From an uncultured Mycoplasmatota bacterium (GTDB lineage Bacteria > Bacillota_I > Bacilli_A > RF39 > UBA660), in the NCBI GenBank assembly GCA_900546055.1, contig URBG01000007.1:1-51346 (forward strand): a DNA stretch of 51,346 nucleotides, given 5' to 3'. Below, piece by piece: positions 1 through 10,400 of this stretch (within the stretch, counting starts at the first letter, position 1; each line of letters starts with the position of its first letter). The position numbers and the translations under genes are program-made. The notes under the pieces were generated by a model. That model was given only the letters and a program-made list of their open reading frames with translations. It was not told the origin of the DNA and did not search any database.

Positions 1-1199
1 TAACAGCAGAGATAAATGCAAATTTAGAGTCACCAGGGGATAGTATAGAGTATGATATTACAGTAAGTAATGCTGGAAGCTTGGATGCCAAGCTAGATGA
101 AATAACTTTAAGTGATACAAATAATTCAGCAATCAAGTTTACTGCATCAGGAATGACCAAAGGTGATGTAATAACAGCTGGGAATACAAAAGTATTAACC
201 GTAAAAGTAGAATACTTAAGTAGTGTAAGTGAACAACCAACAAATACAACCTCAACTTTAACCGTAGATTTGGATTATAGTCAGGCTATAGGTAATACTC
301 CAAGTGGCGAAAGTGCGGCTGATAAATTGATAGGAACTGCAGTAACAACCGGAGATGGGCTATATGCAGATACATATGAAGAAGGAAGATATATTTATAG
401 AGGTGGGACACCAAATAATTATATAACCTTTAATGGCGAGTTATGGAGAATAGTTTCGGTGGAAACTGATAATACTTTAAAAATAATTAAAGAGGAAAGG
501 CTTCCAGAGGTAATGTCATTTGATGCTTCTAATAGTAGAACCGCAAGTTATTGTAATTATGCGGAAGCAGGGTGCAATGTATGGGGAAGTAAGACAACTA
601 TGCTAAATGGTTCTGGGAGTAACGTGACTCAGATGGCGATAAACTTGAAATTTCCAACAAACAAATATGACTTACCAACAAGTGAAGCAACACTTAATAC
701 TTATTTAAATACTACATATTATGCATCTTTGTCTAATACTGCTAAAAATCAAATCAGTGTTCATCAGTTTAATGTAGGTGTTTTGATGGGGTATGATGAT
801 GCTAGTGAAACTTTAGCAGCCAATATTAGCCAGGAAAAAGCAAATACATGGAATGGAAAAGTTGGTTTAATTGAGGCTACTGATTTTATAAAATCAAGTA
901 CTAACGGTAAATGTACTAATATTTATAATGGAAGCTATCAAAATAATACTTATCCATGTAAAAATAATAATTATTTATATAAATCGGATTATCATTGGTG
1001 GACACTTTCACCATATTCTGATGAAACATCACATTTTGTGTGGAATGTAGTTTCTGATGGTTACTTAAATCATAGCTATGCTCGTGATGCATATAATACT
1101 TCAGCTGATATAAATGGAGTTCGTCCAGTTCTCCATCTGAAATCTGACATCACATTATCAGGAGAAGGAACACAATCTAATCCATATACAATAGGGTAG
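1..1199 (+). CDS. Secreted/surface protein with DUF6273-like C-terminal domain, 5'-truncated by window
   Basis: The frame is open from base 3, so the start lies upstream of the window; a TTG at 81 is an internal Leu, not a start. The first ~100 residues form a TasA/SipW-substrate-like beta domain that is almost the same as residues 80-185 of the paralogue at 28505-29743. The C-terminal part has the pattern NYITFNGELWRIV ... LNTYLNTTYY ... WTLSP ... GVRPVLHLKSDI ... NPYTIG, typical of DUF6273-type modules in gut Firmicutes. It carries four Cys and many Asn/Thr/Ser, consistent with an extracellular protein. Function unknown. Upstream neighbours are not visible. Confidence 0.75.
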   Translation, partial: TAEINANLESPGDSIEYDITVSNAGSLDAKLDEITLSDTNNSAIKFTASGMTKGDVITAGNTKVLTVKVEYLSSVSEQPTNTTSTLTVDLDYSQAIGNTPSGESAADKLIGTAVTTGDGLYADTYEEGRYIYRGGTPNNYITFNGELWRIVSVETDNTLKIIKEERLPEVMSFDASNSRTASYCNYAEAGCNVWGSKTTMLNGSGSNVTQMAINLKFPTNKYDLPTSEATLNTYLNTTYYASLSNTAKNQISVHQFNVGVLMGYDDASETLAANISQEKANTWNGKVGLIEATDFIKSSTNGKCTNIYNGSYQNNTYPCKNNNYLYKSDYHWWTLSPYSDETSHFVWNVVSDGYLNHSYARDAYNTSADINGVRPVLHLKSDITLSGEGTQSNPYTIG

Positions 1200-1223
1200 C
1201 TTTAATGAGTTATCCTATTTTTT
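1190..1223 (+). terminator. Intrinsic terminator after DUF6273-like gene
   Basis: Stem AATAGGGTAGC / GTTATCCTATT with two G-T wobbles, followed by six T. It overlaps the stop codon of the upstream gene. Confidence 0.7.
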
Positions 1224-1313
1224 AATTAAAGTAATATAATTTATTAAAATGATTATAAGAAATTTGCTTTTTCTTAAAAAATGTGGTAAATTAATAGAGC
1301 TAGGAGGAATACT

Positions 1314-1532
1314 ATGCAGATATTATTAATTATCGTATCAATTTTACTTATTGCTATTGTTATTTTGCAAAGTGGTAAATCAGCAACTGCTAGTAGCAGT
1401 ATTATGGGTGGGAATGATGAATTATTTGCTAACCGTAAAGAAAGAGGTAGTGAATTATTTATTACTAGACTTACCGCAGTCTTAGGTGTAGCATTCTTTG
1501 TTATTTGTATTGCAATGGAATTTATCGGATAA
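1314..1532 (+). CDS. secG: Preprotein translocase subunit SecG
   Basis: 72 residues, the usual size of SecG. Two hydrophobic segments (about 2-19 and 50-70) flank a polar loop containing the SecG-like SSSIMGG segment (about 27-33). SecG is the small membrane partner of SecYE that assists protein export. A strong AGGAGG ribosome site lies seven bases upstream of the ATG. It stands alone here, followed at once by a terminator, without the rnr and smpB genes that often follow secG in Firmicutes. Confidence 0.9.
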   Translation: MQILLIIVSILLIAIVILQSGKSATASSSIMGGNDELFANRKERGSELFITRLTAVLGVAFFVICIAMEFIG

Positions 1533-1555
1533 TAGCTGCAGCTATTATTTTTTAT
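1529..1555 (+). terminator. Intrinsic terminator after secG
   Basis: Perfect 20-nt palindrome ATAATAGCTGCAGCTATTAT overlapping the secG stop codon and followed by a T run. Confidence 0.8.
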
Positions 1556-1619
1556 GAAAATCACTTATTAAAATGAATATAATTAATAGAATATTAATAG
1601 AAAGTAGGATAAATAAATT

Positions 1620-1922
1620 ATGGAAAACAGTGAACGTAATTATGGGGGATTAATCTATACTTCATCATATATACCAGATGTAGATGATGTAACTGAACCT
1701 AACGAACCAGATTATGATGCTTTTGTAAATGGCGTTGGTAATGCTTATGATAGCGTGTCTAGGGGTAAATACTCACCGCAGATTTTTGCAGAAGTTGTAA
1801 TGAATTTGATTGAAAGATATTCAATTCCTTGTTTTGGCTATAGTCAATCTGATTCTGCGGAAACTATGGATGGCGATTTAGCTCAAGATGGACCAACTAT
1901 GAGTTTAAAGCGTGGTTACTAG
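1620..1922 (+). CDS. Small hypothetical protein
   Basis: 100-residue acidic protein that I do not recognise. It has no signal peptide or membrane segment. The N-terminal half is rich in Asp/Glu/Pro (residues 19-32) and there is one Cys, in IPCFGYSQ. The ribosome site is weak (AGTAGG about 10 bases upstream). It sits between two terminators, so it looks like a single-gene unit. Its reading frame has normal codon use for the window and ends just before a clear hairpin, which supports it being real. Confidence 0.6.
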   Translation: MENSERNYGGLIYTSSYIPDVDDVTEPNEPDYDAFVNGVGNAYDSVSRGKYSPQIFAEVVMNLIERYSIPCFGYSQSDSAETMDGDLAQDGPTMSLKRGY

Positions 1923-1944
1923 ATAGTGCCAATTAATTTGTAAA

Positions 1945-1979
1945 GTAATAGAATTTTCTATTATTTTTTTTCTTTTTTT
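1945..1979 (+). terminator. Intrinsic terminator upstream of rlmN
   Basis: Stem TAATAGAA/TTCTATTA followed by a long T tract. A TATAAT box directly after it (1981-1986) is probably the -10 for rlmN. Confidence 0.75.
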
Positions 1980-2005
1980 GGTATAATTTATATTAGGGTG
2001 GGAAT

Positions 2006-3028
2006 ATGGACATATATGGAGAAACACTTGAAGAATTAGAAAACTATTTTGAGAGTATTGGTGAAAAAAAATTTAAAGCTATTCAGGTATATGATTGGCT
2101 TTATAAAAAAAGAGTAAAGTCATTTAGTGATATGAGTAATATTAAAAAAGATGTTATTACAATTCTAGAACGTGATTTTACAATTTCTCATCCAAAAGTA
2201 GTAGAAAAACAAGTAGGAAAAGATGTATATAAGTATTTATTTGAACTAGATGATGAATCTAGGGTTGAAGCAGTTTTAATGGTTCATGATTATGGTAATA
2301 GCTTGTGTGTTTCAACCCAGGTTGGTTGTAATATGGGCTGTGCTTTTTGTGAAAGTGGAAGGCGCAAGAAAAAAAGGAATTTAGAAGCCTCAGAGATGGT
2401 TAGCCAAATTTTATTAGTAGAAGAGGATTTGGACATTAGAATATCGCATGTAGTATTAATGGGAATTGGCGAGCCATTTGATAATTATGAAAATGTTATG
2501 AAGTTTATTAGAATTATTAACAGTGGTAAAGGCATTGATATTGGAGCAAGACACATTACGGTTTCAACATGCGGAATTGTTCCTAAAATTAGAGAATTTG
2601 CTTTAGAAGATTTACAGGTTAATTTAGCTATTTCGCTTCATGCACCAAATGATGAGCTTCGAAGTAAATTAATGAAAATAAATAAAGTATACAAGCTTGA
2701 AGAAGTAATTACGGCGGTAAAAGACTATATTTTGAAAACCAATAGGCGAGTTACATTTGAATATATAATGCTTAGAGATATAAATGATAGTAGAAAATGT
2801 GCTTTAGAACTAGCTAATTTGTTAAAAGGAATGAATGCATATGTTAATTTAATTCCTTATAATGAAACAAGCCATATTGACTTTAGAAAAACTAGTGAAA
2901 ATAAAGTTATGGAATTTTATGACGTTTTAAAGAAAAATAAAATAAATGTGACCGTAAGAAGAGAATTTGGTTCAGAAGTAAGTGCAGCATGTGGCCAATT
3001 AAGGTCTAATTATGAGGAGGAAATTTAA
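2006..3028 (+). CDS. rlmN: Dual-specificity 23S rRNA A2503 / tRNA A37 C2-methyltransferase RlmN
   Basis: Radical-SAM RNA methyltransferase of 340 residues, full family length. The cluster motif CNMGCAFC gives Cys108, Cys112 and Cys115. Cys101 matches the conserved resolving Cys seven residues before the cluster, and Cys329 in AACGQLRS matches the methyl-carrier Cys. All catalytic elements are thus present. It methylates C2 of adenosine in the ribosomal peptidyl-transferase centre and in some tRNAs. Start ATG follows an AGGGTGGGAA ribosome site. The stop codon overlaps the start of the phosphatase gene by one base, indicating translational coupling in the conserved rlmN-prpC-prkC-rsgA-rpe order. 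Confidence 0.95.
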   Translation: MDIYGETLEELENYFESIGEKKFKAIQVYDWLYKKRVKSFSDMSNIKKDVITILERDFTISHPKVVEKQVGKDVYKYLFELDDESRVEAVLMVHDYGNSLCVSTQVGCNMGCAFCESGRRKKKRNLEASEMVSQILLVEEDLDIRISHVVLMGIGEPFDNYENVMKFIRIINSGKGIDIGARHITVSTCGIVPKIREFALEDLQVNLAISLHAPNDELRSKLMKINKVYKLEEVITAVKDYILKTNRRVTFEYIMLRDINDSRKCALELANLLKGMNAYVNLIPYNETSHIDFRKTSENKVMEFYDVLKKNKINVTVRREFGSEVSAACGQLRSNYEEEI

Positions 3029-3762
3029 TGGAATATTCTTATTTAACAGACCCTGGGAAGGTCAGAGACCACAATGAAGACAGTGTGACAATTGTTAAAA
3101 ATGGTAGTGGTGAAATTTTAATGGCCGTAGCTGATGGTATGGGTGGTCATAAAGGCGGTGAAATAGCTTCTTCAATTGCAATTACTAATATTGGAAAACG
3201 TTTTATCAATACTAGTACAGTTGGTAATAAGGAAGATGCAATTGCTTTTATTAAAGAAATTGTTAGCGAAGCTAATATTCTTTTATATAAATATACACAG
3301 GAAAATCCTGAAAGTACAGGTATGGGTACAACAATAGTTTTAGCTTTAATTACTAATGACTTTTTACTATTTGGTAACATCGGTGACTCATCAGGATATG
3401 TAATTAAGGATGAAAAGTTATATAAGATTACAACTGATCATACTTTAGTAAATTTACTTGTTAAATCAGGCGAATTAACGCCAGAGGAAGCAAAGGATCA
3501 TCCTCGTAAGAATGTTCTTATGCGTGCACTGGGGGCTAATATGACAGTAGAAATGGATGTATTTGATGTCGAGACAGATGTTGATGGAATATTTCTATGT
3601 AGTGATGGTTTAACTAATATGCTTGATAATGAACAAATAGAGAAGGTATTAGATAATGATTTAAATATTGATGAAAAATTGCAAAAACTGATTTTGAAAG
3701 CAAATAATCGCGGGGGGACAGACAATATTTCAGTAGCGTATTTAACTAAGGAGGTAAAGTAA
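3028..3762 (+). CDS. prpC: PP2C-family Ser/Thr protein phosphatase PrpC/Stp
   Basis: 244 residues, one PP2C (PPM) domain. Metal ligands are visible: Asp18 in HNEDS, Asp36-Gly37 in ADGMGGH, Asp193 in CSDGL and Asp232 in GGTDN. It dephosphorylates targets of the adjacent PASTA kinase and the kinase itself. The start codon overlaps the rlmN stop by one base, and an AGGAGG site lies inside the rlmN end. The kinase gene begins one base after this stop, so phosphatase and kinase are made together. Confidence 0.95.
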   Translation: MEYSYLTDPGKVRDHNEDSVTIVKNGSGEILMAVADGMGGHKGGEIASSIAITNIGKRFINTSTVGNKEDAIAFIKEIVSEANILLYKYTQENPESTGMGTTIVLALITNDFLLFGNIGDSSGYVIKDEKLYKITTDHTLVNLLVKSGELTPEEAKDHPRKNVLMRALGANMTVEMDVFDVETDVDGIFLCSDGLTNMLDNEQIEKVLDNDLNIDEKLQKLILKANNRGGTDNISVAYLTKEVK

Positions 3763-3763
3763 T

Positions 3764-5476
3764 ATGATATCAAAAGGACAGAAGATAAATGATCGTTATG
3801 AAATAATCCGTTCAATCGGTGAAGGGGGAATGGCTAATGTTTATTTAGCCTATGATACAATTTTAGATCGTAAAGTAGCGGTTAAAATTTTAAGAGGTGA
3901 TTTGGCTGAAGACGATAAATTTGTTCGCCGTTTTCAAAGAGAAGCTATTTCAGCAAGTTCCTTAAATCACCCTAACATTGTCGAAGTTTACGATGTTGGT
4001 GAAGATGATGGAAAGTATTTCATTGTTATGGAATATGTTGAAGGAAAAACGTTAAAACAATTGATTAAAAAGCGTGGTGCTTTAACACTTCCAGAAGTAG
4101 TTGATATTATGTTGCAACTAACTTCAGCAATTACACACGCACACGAAAGTTATATAATCCATCGTGATATTAAACCACAGAATGTTATTATTTTAGAAGA
4201 TGGCCGCGTAAAAATAATGGACTTTGGAATTGCGGCACAGCTTAATAGTAATGAATTAACACAAACTAATAGTGTTATGGGAACGGTATATTATTTACCA
4301 CCAGAACAAGCTAATGGAACTGCGGCAACTATTAAAAGTGATATTTATTCTTTAGGTATTTTGATGTATGAATTAGTTGTCGGTAAAGTGCCATTTAAAG
4401 GCGATAGCCCAGTTGAAGTAGCAATCAAACAGATGAAGGAAACAATTCCTGATTTGACATCTGCTAATCCAGATATTCCACAGAGTATTGAAAATATTAT
4501 TTTAAGAGCTTGTGCGAAGAACCCTAAGAACAGATATGAGTCTGCTTTAGCAATGCACGAGGATTTAGAAACAGCATTAGATAAGGATCGTTTTAACGAA
4601 GCTAGAAATGTCTATGAATATCCAGAAAGTGATTTTGATGAAGATGAGCCAGCTTTAGGTAAGCGTACTGAACGTACTTTGAAAAAGGAAGAAGATAAGA
4701 AAGATAAAAAATTAAATAAAAAACTGTTAATTACGGGATGTATTGCCGGCGGCTTATTATTACTTTCAATATTTATTTTCTTTATATATCCAAAGTTTAT
4801 TTCTAAGCCATCTGTAGAAGTTCCTGACGTTTCGGGTATGAGTATTTCTAAGGCGGAGGAGAAACTTGAAGACAAAGGTTTTGAGGTAGCAACGAAGACT
4901 AAAAAGGAAACAAGTGATGAATTCAAAGAAGGAAAGGTTATATCAACTGATCCTGAAGCGGGGCGTACAATTAAAAAAGGCACTAAAATAACTTTGATTG
5001 TTTCTAAAGGTAGTAAGAAATTAACCATTGAAGATTATACTGGTAAAAATTATTATGAGATTAAAGCTAAATTAGAAACCGCAGGAATTGAAGTAGCAAC
5101 GGAGAAAAAAGATGTGGCTAATGATGGCAAAACTGAAGAAGATGTTATTTTAGGACAAGATGTTAAAGCTGGTGAAAAGCTTGGTAAAGGTGATTCAATA
5201 ACTTTAACTATTCCAAATTTTTATACAACTTATCCAGATTTTGCTGCTGAAGGATATAGTTTAGTTGATGTTCGTAATTTCTGTACTAAAAACGAGATTT
5301 CTTTAGAAGTTAAATATCAAACTGATAATTCTAAAAAAGACGGGGCAATTATTTATCAAAATATGGTAGCTGGTACGAAGGTAACTTCTGGTTCGACTTT
5401 AACAATCACTGTTGTTAAAAATGAGACTACTAATAACGATAATAAAACAGATGAAGATACGACTAATAATCAATAG
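3764..5476 (+). CDS. prkC: PASTA-domain eukaryotic-type Ser/Thr kinase PrkC/StkP
   Basis: 570 residues. The cytoplasmic kinase domain spans about 12-275, with glycine loop GEGGMANV (19-26), catalytic Lys41 in VAVK, HRDIKPQN (Asp135) and DFG (153-155). A charged juxtamembrane stretch is followed by one membrane helix (about 320-342). Outside the cell there are three PASTA-like repeats (about 347-415, 416-485, 486-555); the third is the most divergent. PASTA domains bind peptidoglycan fragments and the kinase controls cell-wall and growth processes. The tail is Asn/Thr/Asp-rich. It follows prpC by one base and precedes rsgA. Confidence 0.95.
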   Translation: MISKGQKINDRYEIIRSIGEGGMANVYLAYDTILDRKVAVKILRGDLAEDDKFVRRFQREAISASSLNHPNIVEVYDVGEDDGKYFIVMEYVEGKTLKQLIKKRGALTLPEVVDIMLQLTSAITHAHESYIIHRDIKPQNVIILEDGRVKIMDFGIAAQLNSNELTQTNSVMGTVYYLPPEQANGTAATIKSDIYSLGILMYELVVGKVPFKGDSPVEVAIKQMKETIPDLTSANPDIPQSIENIILRACAKNPKNRYESALAMHEDLETALDKDRFNEARNVYEYPESDFDEDEPALGKRTERTLKKEEDKKDKKLNKKLLITGCIAGGLLLLSIFIFFIYPKFISKPSVEVPDVSGMSISKAEEKLEDKGFEVATKTKKETSDEFKEGKVISTDPEAGRTIKKGTKITLIVSKGSKKLTIEDYTGKNYYEIKAKLETAGIEVATEKKDVANDGKTEEDVILGQDVKAGEKLGKGDSITLTIPNFYTTYPDFAAEGYSLVDVRNFCTKNEISLEVKYQTDNSKKDGAIIYQNMVAGTKVTSGSTLTITVVKNETTNNDNKTDEDTTNNQ

Positions 5477-5484
5477 GGAGTTTT

Positions 5485-6318
5485 ATGCAAGGAAAAATAA
5501 TTAAACAAATAAGCAATGACTATACAGTCAAAAATGGTGAAGAGGAATACGTTTGTAAGGCTAGGGGAAAGTTCCGAAAAATGGAGGTTTCTCCTTTAGT
5601 CGGTGATGAGGTAATATTTGATGAGAAGGATAATTATATTCTTGAAATTTTGCCACGTAAAAATGAACTTGAAAGACCAGTTATTGCTAACATTGATCAG
5701 ACAATTATAATAACTAGTTTAAAAATGCCTGATTTTGATACTAATTTACTAGATAAGTTACTTGTAATAATCACTTATAATAATATTAAACCAATAATCA
5801 TTTTTACTAAAAGCGATTTACTGTCAGCTTCAGAACTTCAAGATTTTCAAAAGTATTTTGAATATTATCAAAAAATTGGCTATGATTGTTACATGAGTAC
5901 GGAATTAGATAAGATTAAAACAATTTTTAAAGATAAGGTAAGTGTTTTTACGGGTCAAAGTGGCGCTGGGAAAAGTACTTTACTGAATAATTTAGATAAA
6001 AGTTTGAACATCAAAACGGCTGAAATTTCTTTAGCGCTTAACCGCGGGAAACATACAACTAGACATACGGCATTATTACCAGTGGGAGGTGGTTTAGTAG
6101 CTGATACACCTGGATTTTCGGCTTTGGGTTTTGGAAAAATGAGTAATGCGGATATTCGCGATAATTTACCAGAGTTTAATATTTACAGAGTAGACTGTAA
6201 ATATCGTGATTGTATGCATTATAAAGAAGACGATTGTAAAGTTAAAGAAAAAGTTCAATCAGGGGATATTTTAGAAAGTCGATACAATAATTATTTAAAT
6301 TTTATAACAAAGAGGTGA
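5485..6318 (+). CDS. rsgA: Ribosome small-subunit maturation GTPase RsgA
   Basis: 277 residues with circularly permuted GTPase motifs: G4 TKSD at 108-111 precedes G1 GQSGAGKST at 157-165 and G3 DTPG at 207-210. An N-terminal OB fold spans about 1-70. The C-terminal zinc site is Cys238, Cys243, His245 and Cys251. RsgA checks and matures the 30S subunit. GGGAG lies just upstream of the ATG. Its place between the kinase and rpe is the standard Firmicutes order. Confidence 0.95.
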   Translation: MQGKIIKQISNDYTVKNGEEEYVCKARGKFRKMEVSPLVGDEVIFDEKDNYILEILPRKNELERPVIANIDQTIIITSLKMPDFDTNLLDKLLVIITYNNIKPIIIFTKSDLLSASELQDFQKYFEYYQKIGYDCYMSTELDKIKTIFKDKVSVFTGQSGAGKSTLLNNLDKSLNIKTAEISLALNRGKHTTRHTALLPVGGGLVADTPGFSALGFGKMSNADIRDNLPEFNIYRVDCKYRDCMHYKEDDCKVKEKVQSGDILESRYNNYLNFITKR

Positions 6319-6322
6319 TACT

Positions 6323-6952
6323 ATGAAAATATCCGCATCATTTTTGAAAATTCAAAATGACAAGGAAAAAATAAGAAAACTAGATTTACTTAGTGATTAT
6401 ATGCATTTTGACATAATGGATGGAAATTTTGTTTCAGCTTCGACTGTTAGTTATGAGGTAATGAAAGAAAATACTAGTGAAATTTTAAAACCTAAAGATA
6501 TTCATTTAATGGTTGAGGATATTTATAGTTATGTGGATACATATAAAGAATTATCACCGGAATTTATAACTTTTCATTATGAGGTGGCTGATGATGTTCA
6601 ATCAGTTATAGATTATATAAAATCATTTGGAATAAAGCCTGGTATTTCAATTAATCCAGATACTGAGGTGACAGTATTGAATCCATATTTAGATAAGATA
6701 GATTTGGTTTTAGTTATGTCAGTTTTTCCAGGTAAAGGTGGTCAGGAATTTATCGATATTTCGGATAAGTTAGACTATTTAAACCATTATCGTGAAATTA
6801 ATGATTTAAATTATATGATCGAAGTAGATGGTGGCATCAATGATATGACGATTGAAAAGGTGAAAAAGGCCGATATGGCAGTAGTTGGTTCTTATATTAC
6901 GGATAGTGATGATTATGAGAGTCAATTCGAAAGGTTAAGGGATGCACTATGA
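6323..6952 (+). CDS. rpe: Ribulose-phosphate 3-epimerase
   Basis: 209-residue TIM barrel. Family motifs are HFDIMDGNFV (28-37, with the catalytic/metal Asp30 and nearby Asp33), HLMVED, MSVFPGKGGQEF and EVDGGIN. It interconverts D-ribulose 5-phosphate and D-xylulose 5-phosphate in the pentose phosphate pathway. An AGAGGTGAT ribosome site overlaps the rsgA stop. The stop codon overlaps the next ATG as ATGA. Confidence 0.93.
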   Translation: MKISASFLKIQNDKEKIRKLDLLSDYMHFDIMDGNFVSASTVSYEVMKENTSEILKPKDIHLMVEDIYSYVDTYKELSPEFITFHYEVADDVQSVIDYIKSFGIKPGISINPDTEVTVLNPYLDKIDLVLVMSVFPGKGGQEFIDISDKLDYLNHYREINDLNYMIEVDGGINDMTIEKVKKADMAVVGSYITDSDDYESQFERLRDAL

Positions 6953-7407
6953 AAAAAGGATTTACTTTAGCGGAATTAATGGGAGTTATTGTTATTTTAG
7001 GAATTATTGCGACAATTGTAACATTAGCTATAGATAGTAGTATTAAAAATAGTCGTTATGAGACTTGCTTGGTTCAAGAAAAAAATATTATCGAAGGAGC
7101 GAAAGCTTGGTCAGTTGATAATTGGAAAAAATTGCCTAGTTTAGATAAGCCTACAGTGACAATTTCTTTACTTAATGATTTAGAAAAAGGCGGATATGTT
7201 GAAGAGGGTCTTATTAGTCCGATGACGCAAAAAGCATATTCTGGAACTTCAGTTAAAATTTTTGTTTCAACTAAGCCGGTAGAGACTTGTTATACTCATA
7301 ATAAAGGCCAAGCTAATGAGGAGACTGTTTGCGAAAATGTGGCACCAACAGGTAAAGATTATCAGTATGAGGTTATTTATGGAGCTGGAGAAAAATGTAC
7401 AAAATAA
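6949..7407 (+). CDS. Prepilin-type N-terminal cleavage/methylation protein (pseudopilin-like)
   Basis: 152 residues starting KKG-FTLAELMGVIVILGIIA, the class III signal of type IV pilins: basic tip, Gly, Phe at +1 and Glu at +5 of the mature protein, then a ~20-residue hydrophobic helix. The rest is a soluble domain with several Cys (CLVQ, ETCYT, TVCEN, EKCTK), which could form disulfides outside the cell. It is coupled to rpe by an ATGA overlap and followed 12 bases later by PFOR. No prepilin peptidase or assembly ATPase is in this window. Export route and function are unknown. Confidence 0.8.
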   Translation: MKKGFTLAELMGVIVILGIIATIVTLAIDSSIKNSRYETCLVQEKNIIEGAKAWSVDNWKKLPSLDKPTVTISLLNDLEKGGYVEEGLISPMTQKAYSGTSVKIFVSTKPVETCYTHNKGQANEETVCENVAPTGKDYQYEVIYGAGEKCTK

Positions 7408-7419
7408 AGGAGAATAGTT

Positions 7420-10400
7420 ATGAAAAAAATAACGGTTGATGGCAATGAAGCTTGTTCTTTAGCTTCTTATATGTTTACGGAGGTGGCTGGAATATATCCA
7501 ATTACGCCATCTAGTCCAATGCCAGAGAACATTGATAGATGGAGTAGTATGGGGCGCAAAAATATTTTTGGAAGCCCAGTTAAAGTTGTTGAGATGCAAA
7601 GTGAAGCAGGTGCTATTGGAATGGTTCATGGTAGTTTGCAGGCTGGATTATTAACAAGCACTTATACTGCTAGTCAAGGGCTACTTCTAATGATTCCTAA
7701 TATGTATAAAATTGCTGGTGAAATGTTACCATGTACAATGCATGTAGCAGCGCGTTCTTTAGCTACGCATGCATTAAGTATTTTTGGTGATCATCAAGAT
7801 ATTTATGCAACAAGAAGTACAGGCTTTTGTATGTTAGCTTCATCTAGCGTGCAAGATGCATATTATTTAGGTCTGATTAGCCATTTATCTGCAATTAAAT
7901 CGTCATTGCCGTTTATGCATTTCTTTGATGGTTTTAGAACAAGCCATGAGTTTAATAAGATTGATATTTTAGATGAAAAAGACATTAAACCTTTATTAGA
8001 TGAAAAAGCTTTAGAAAAATTTCGTAAAAAAGCTTTAAGTATTCATAATCCAGTAACAAGAGGGACTAACCAAAATGGTGATATTTATTTTCAATTGATG
8101 GAGTCACGTAATAATTTTTACGATGAAGCAGTAGATAATGTTTGTAGTTATATGAATGAGATTAATAAATTATCAGGGATGAATTATCTGCCATTTAACT
8201 ATTACGGAGATGATAATGCTGAAAAGGTAATTGTGGCAATGGGATCAGTTTGTGAAGCAATTAAGGAAACAATTGATTATCTTGGTGGTAAGATTGGGCT
8301 AATTGAGGTTCATTTATATCGTCCTTTTAGTGTTAAGCATTTATTAGATGTTTTACCTAAAACTGTTACAAAAATAGCAGTTTTGGATCGTACTAAGGAA
8401 GCTGGTAGCAATGGAGAACCATTATATCTAGATATCGTTAATGCATTAAGTAAAAATGGTATTACGATAGTTGGTGGACGTTATGGACTATCTAGTAAAG
8501 ATACAACGCCGGGAATGATTAAAGCGGTTTATGACAGCTTAGAAGATCCTAAAAATAATTTTACAATTGGTATTGATGATGATGTAACTAATTTAAGCTT
8601 AGATTATAGGAAACTTGATTTGAAAAATAGCGATGAGTTTTTACTTTATGGCTATGGTAGTGATGGAACAGTTAGCGCAGCTAAATCAATTATCGAATTA
8701 ATTGGGGATAATACTGATAAGTATGTTCAAGGTTATTTTGAATATGATTCTAAAAAATCGGGTGGAGTAACGGCGAGTCATTTACGTTTTTCTGATAATA
8801 AGATAAGGTCAACTTATTTTGTATCTAATCCTAAAGTAGTAGTAATTACTAAAGATACATATTTGGAGGATTTTGATCCAATAAGTAAAATAAAAGAAAA
8901 TGGAATTTTAATTATTAATACATTAAAAACTGAAGAAGAGGCACTTAAAGCTTTAAATCCGTATAAAAAATTACTAAGGGAGAAAAATGTTAAAGTGTAT
9001 ATTATTAATGCTTATGCACTTGCGCGAAAATGTGGGCTTGGTAATAAGATTAGTATGATTATGGAAAGTGCAATATTTAAAGTAACTGATTTAATAGATT
9101 ATGATAGGGCTATCAAAGAAATGGAAAAGTTTATTAATGATAAATTTGCCAAGAAAAGTATGGATATTGTTAAAGCTAATATGCTAGGAGTTAAGGAAAC
9201 CGCTAATTATTTAAAAGAGCTTACGCTGGATGATAAAGAAAGCAATTTAGACTTTGAACTTAATGACATATATGAAGCGATTGCTCATCGTCAAGGTAAT
9301 TTACTTAAAGTATCAGATTTTAAAGGGATGGAAGACGGAACGGTAACGCATACTAGACCAAATAGTCGTGGTATTAGTGACATAGTACCTAGGTGGTTAA
9401 ATAGTAATTGTATTCAGTGTGGAATGTGTTCTATGGTTTGTCCGCACGGAGTAATTAGACCTTTCTTACTTTCAGAAGAGGAATATAAAAAAGCCCCTTT
9501 GAGCATTAAGGAAAAGTGTTTACCAGCGATGGGAGTAGCTGAATACTATTATATAATTGGAATCGCTTTGGAAAATTGTACAGGATGCGGAGTATGCATT
9601 AATACTTGTCCAGGTAAGAAAGGCGAGAAGGCTTTAACTTATGAGAAGTTAGCTGCACTAGATGATTTTGATTATTTAGTTAAAAATGTTACTGAAAAGA
9701 CCTTAGTTAGAAAAGATACAATTAAAGGAAGCCAATTTAAAACACCAAAATTTGCTTTTCATGGTGCTTGCGCTGGTTGCGGAGAAACGGCGTATATTAA
9801 ATTATTAACACAATTATTTGGCGACAATTTGATGATCGCTAATGCAACAGGGTGTTCATCTATTTATGGTGGCAGTATACCAGATATACCTTATTCAGTG
9901 CCTTGGGCAAATAGTTTATTCGAAGATAATGCTGAATATGGTTATGGGATGTTAATTGGCTATGAGACGGCCAGAAGTCGTGTTAAAGAGTATATGGCAA
10001 AACATGACGATGAACTATTTACTAAATGGCTTGAAAACAGTAATAATTATCAAATTACTAAAGAAGTTTACGATAATTTAGATTATGAAAAACATCCAAT
10101 GTTAAAAGAACTTAAAAATTATATTGTGTCACGCACTATTTGGGCAATTGGTGGTGATGGTTGGGCTTATGATATTGGCTTTGGCGGCATCGATCATGTT
10201 CTATCAAGTGGAGACAATATAAATATTTTGGTTTTAGATAGTCAAGTTTATTCTAACACTGGTGGTCAAGCATCAAAGGCAACGCCTAAAGGTGCGGTAG
10301 CACAGTTTGCTAGTGATGGTAAGAAAAACAATAAGAAGGATTTAGCAAGAATTGCTATGGGCTACCCTAATGTCTATGTGGCGCAAGTTAGCTTGGGCGC

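Noticed and set aside
1274..1564. Open frame on the minus strand opposite secG
   Set aside because: It mirrors secG and has no ribosome site. The plus strand has a recognisable family, strong ribosome site and terminator.
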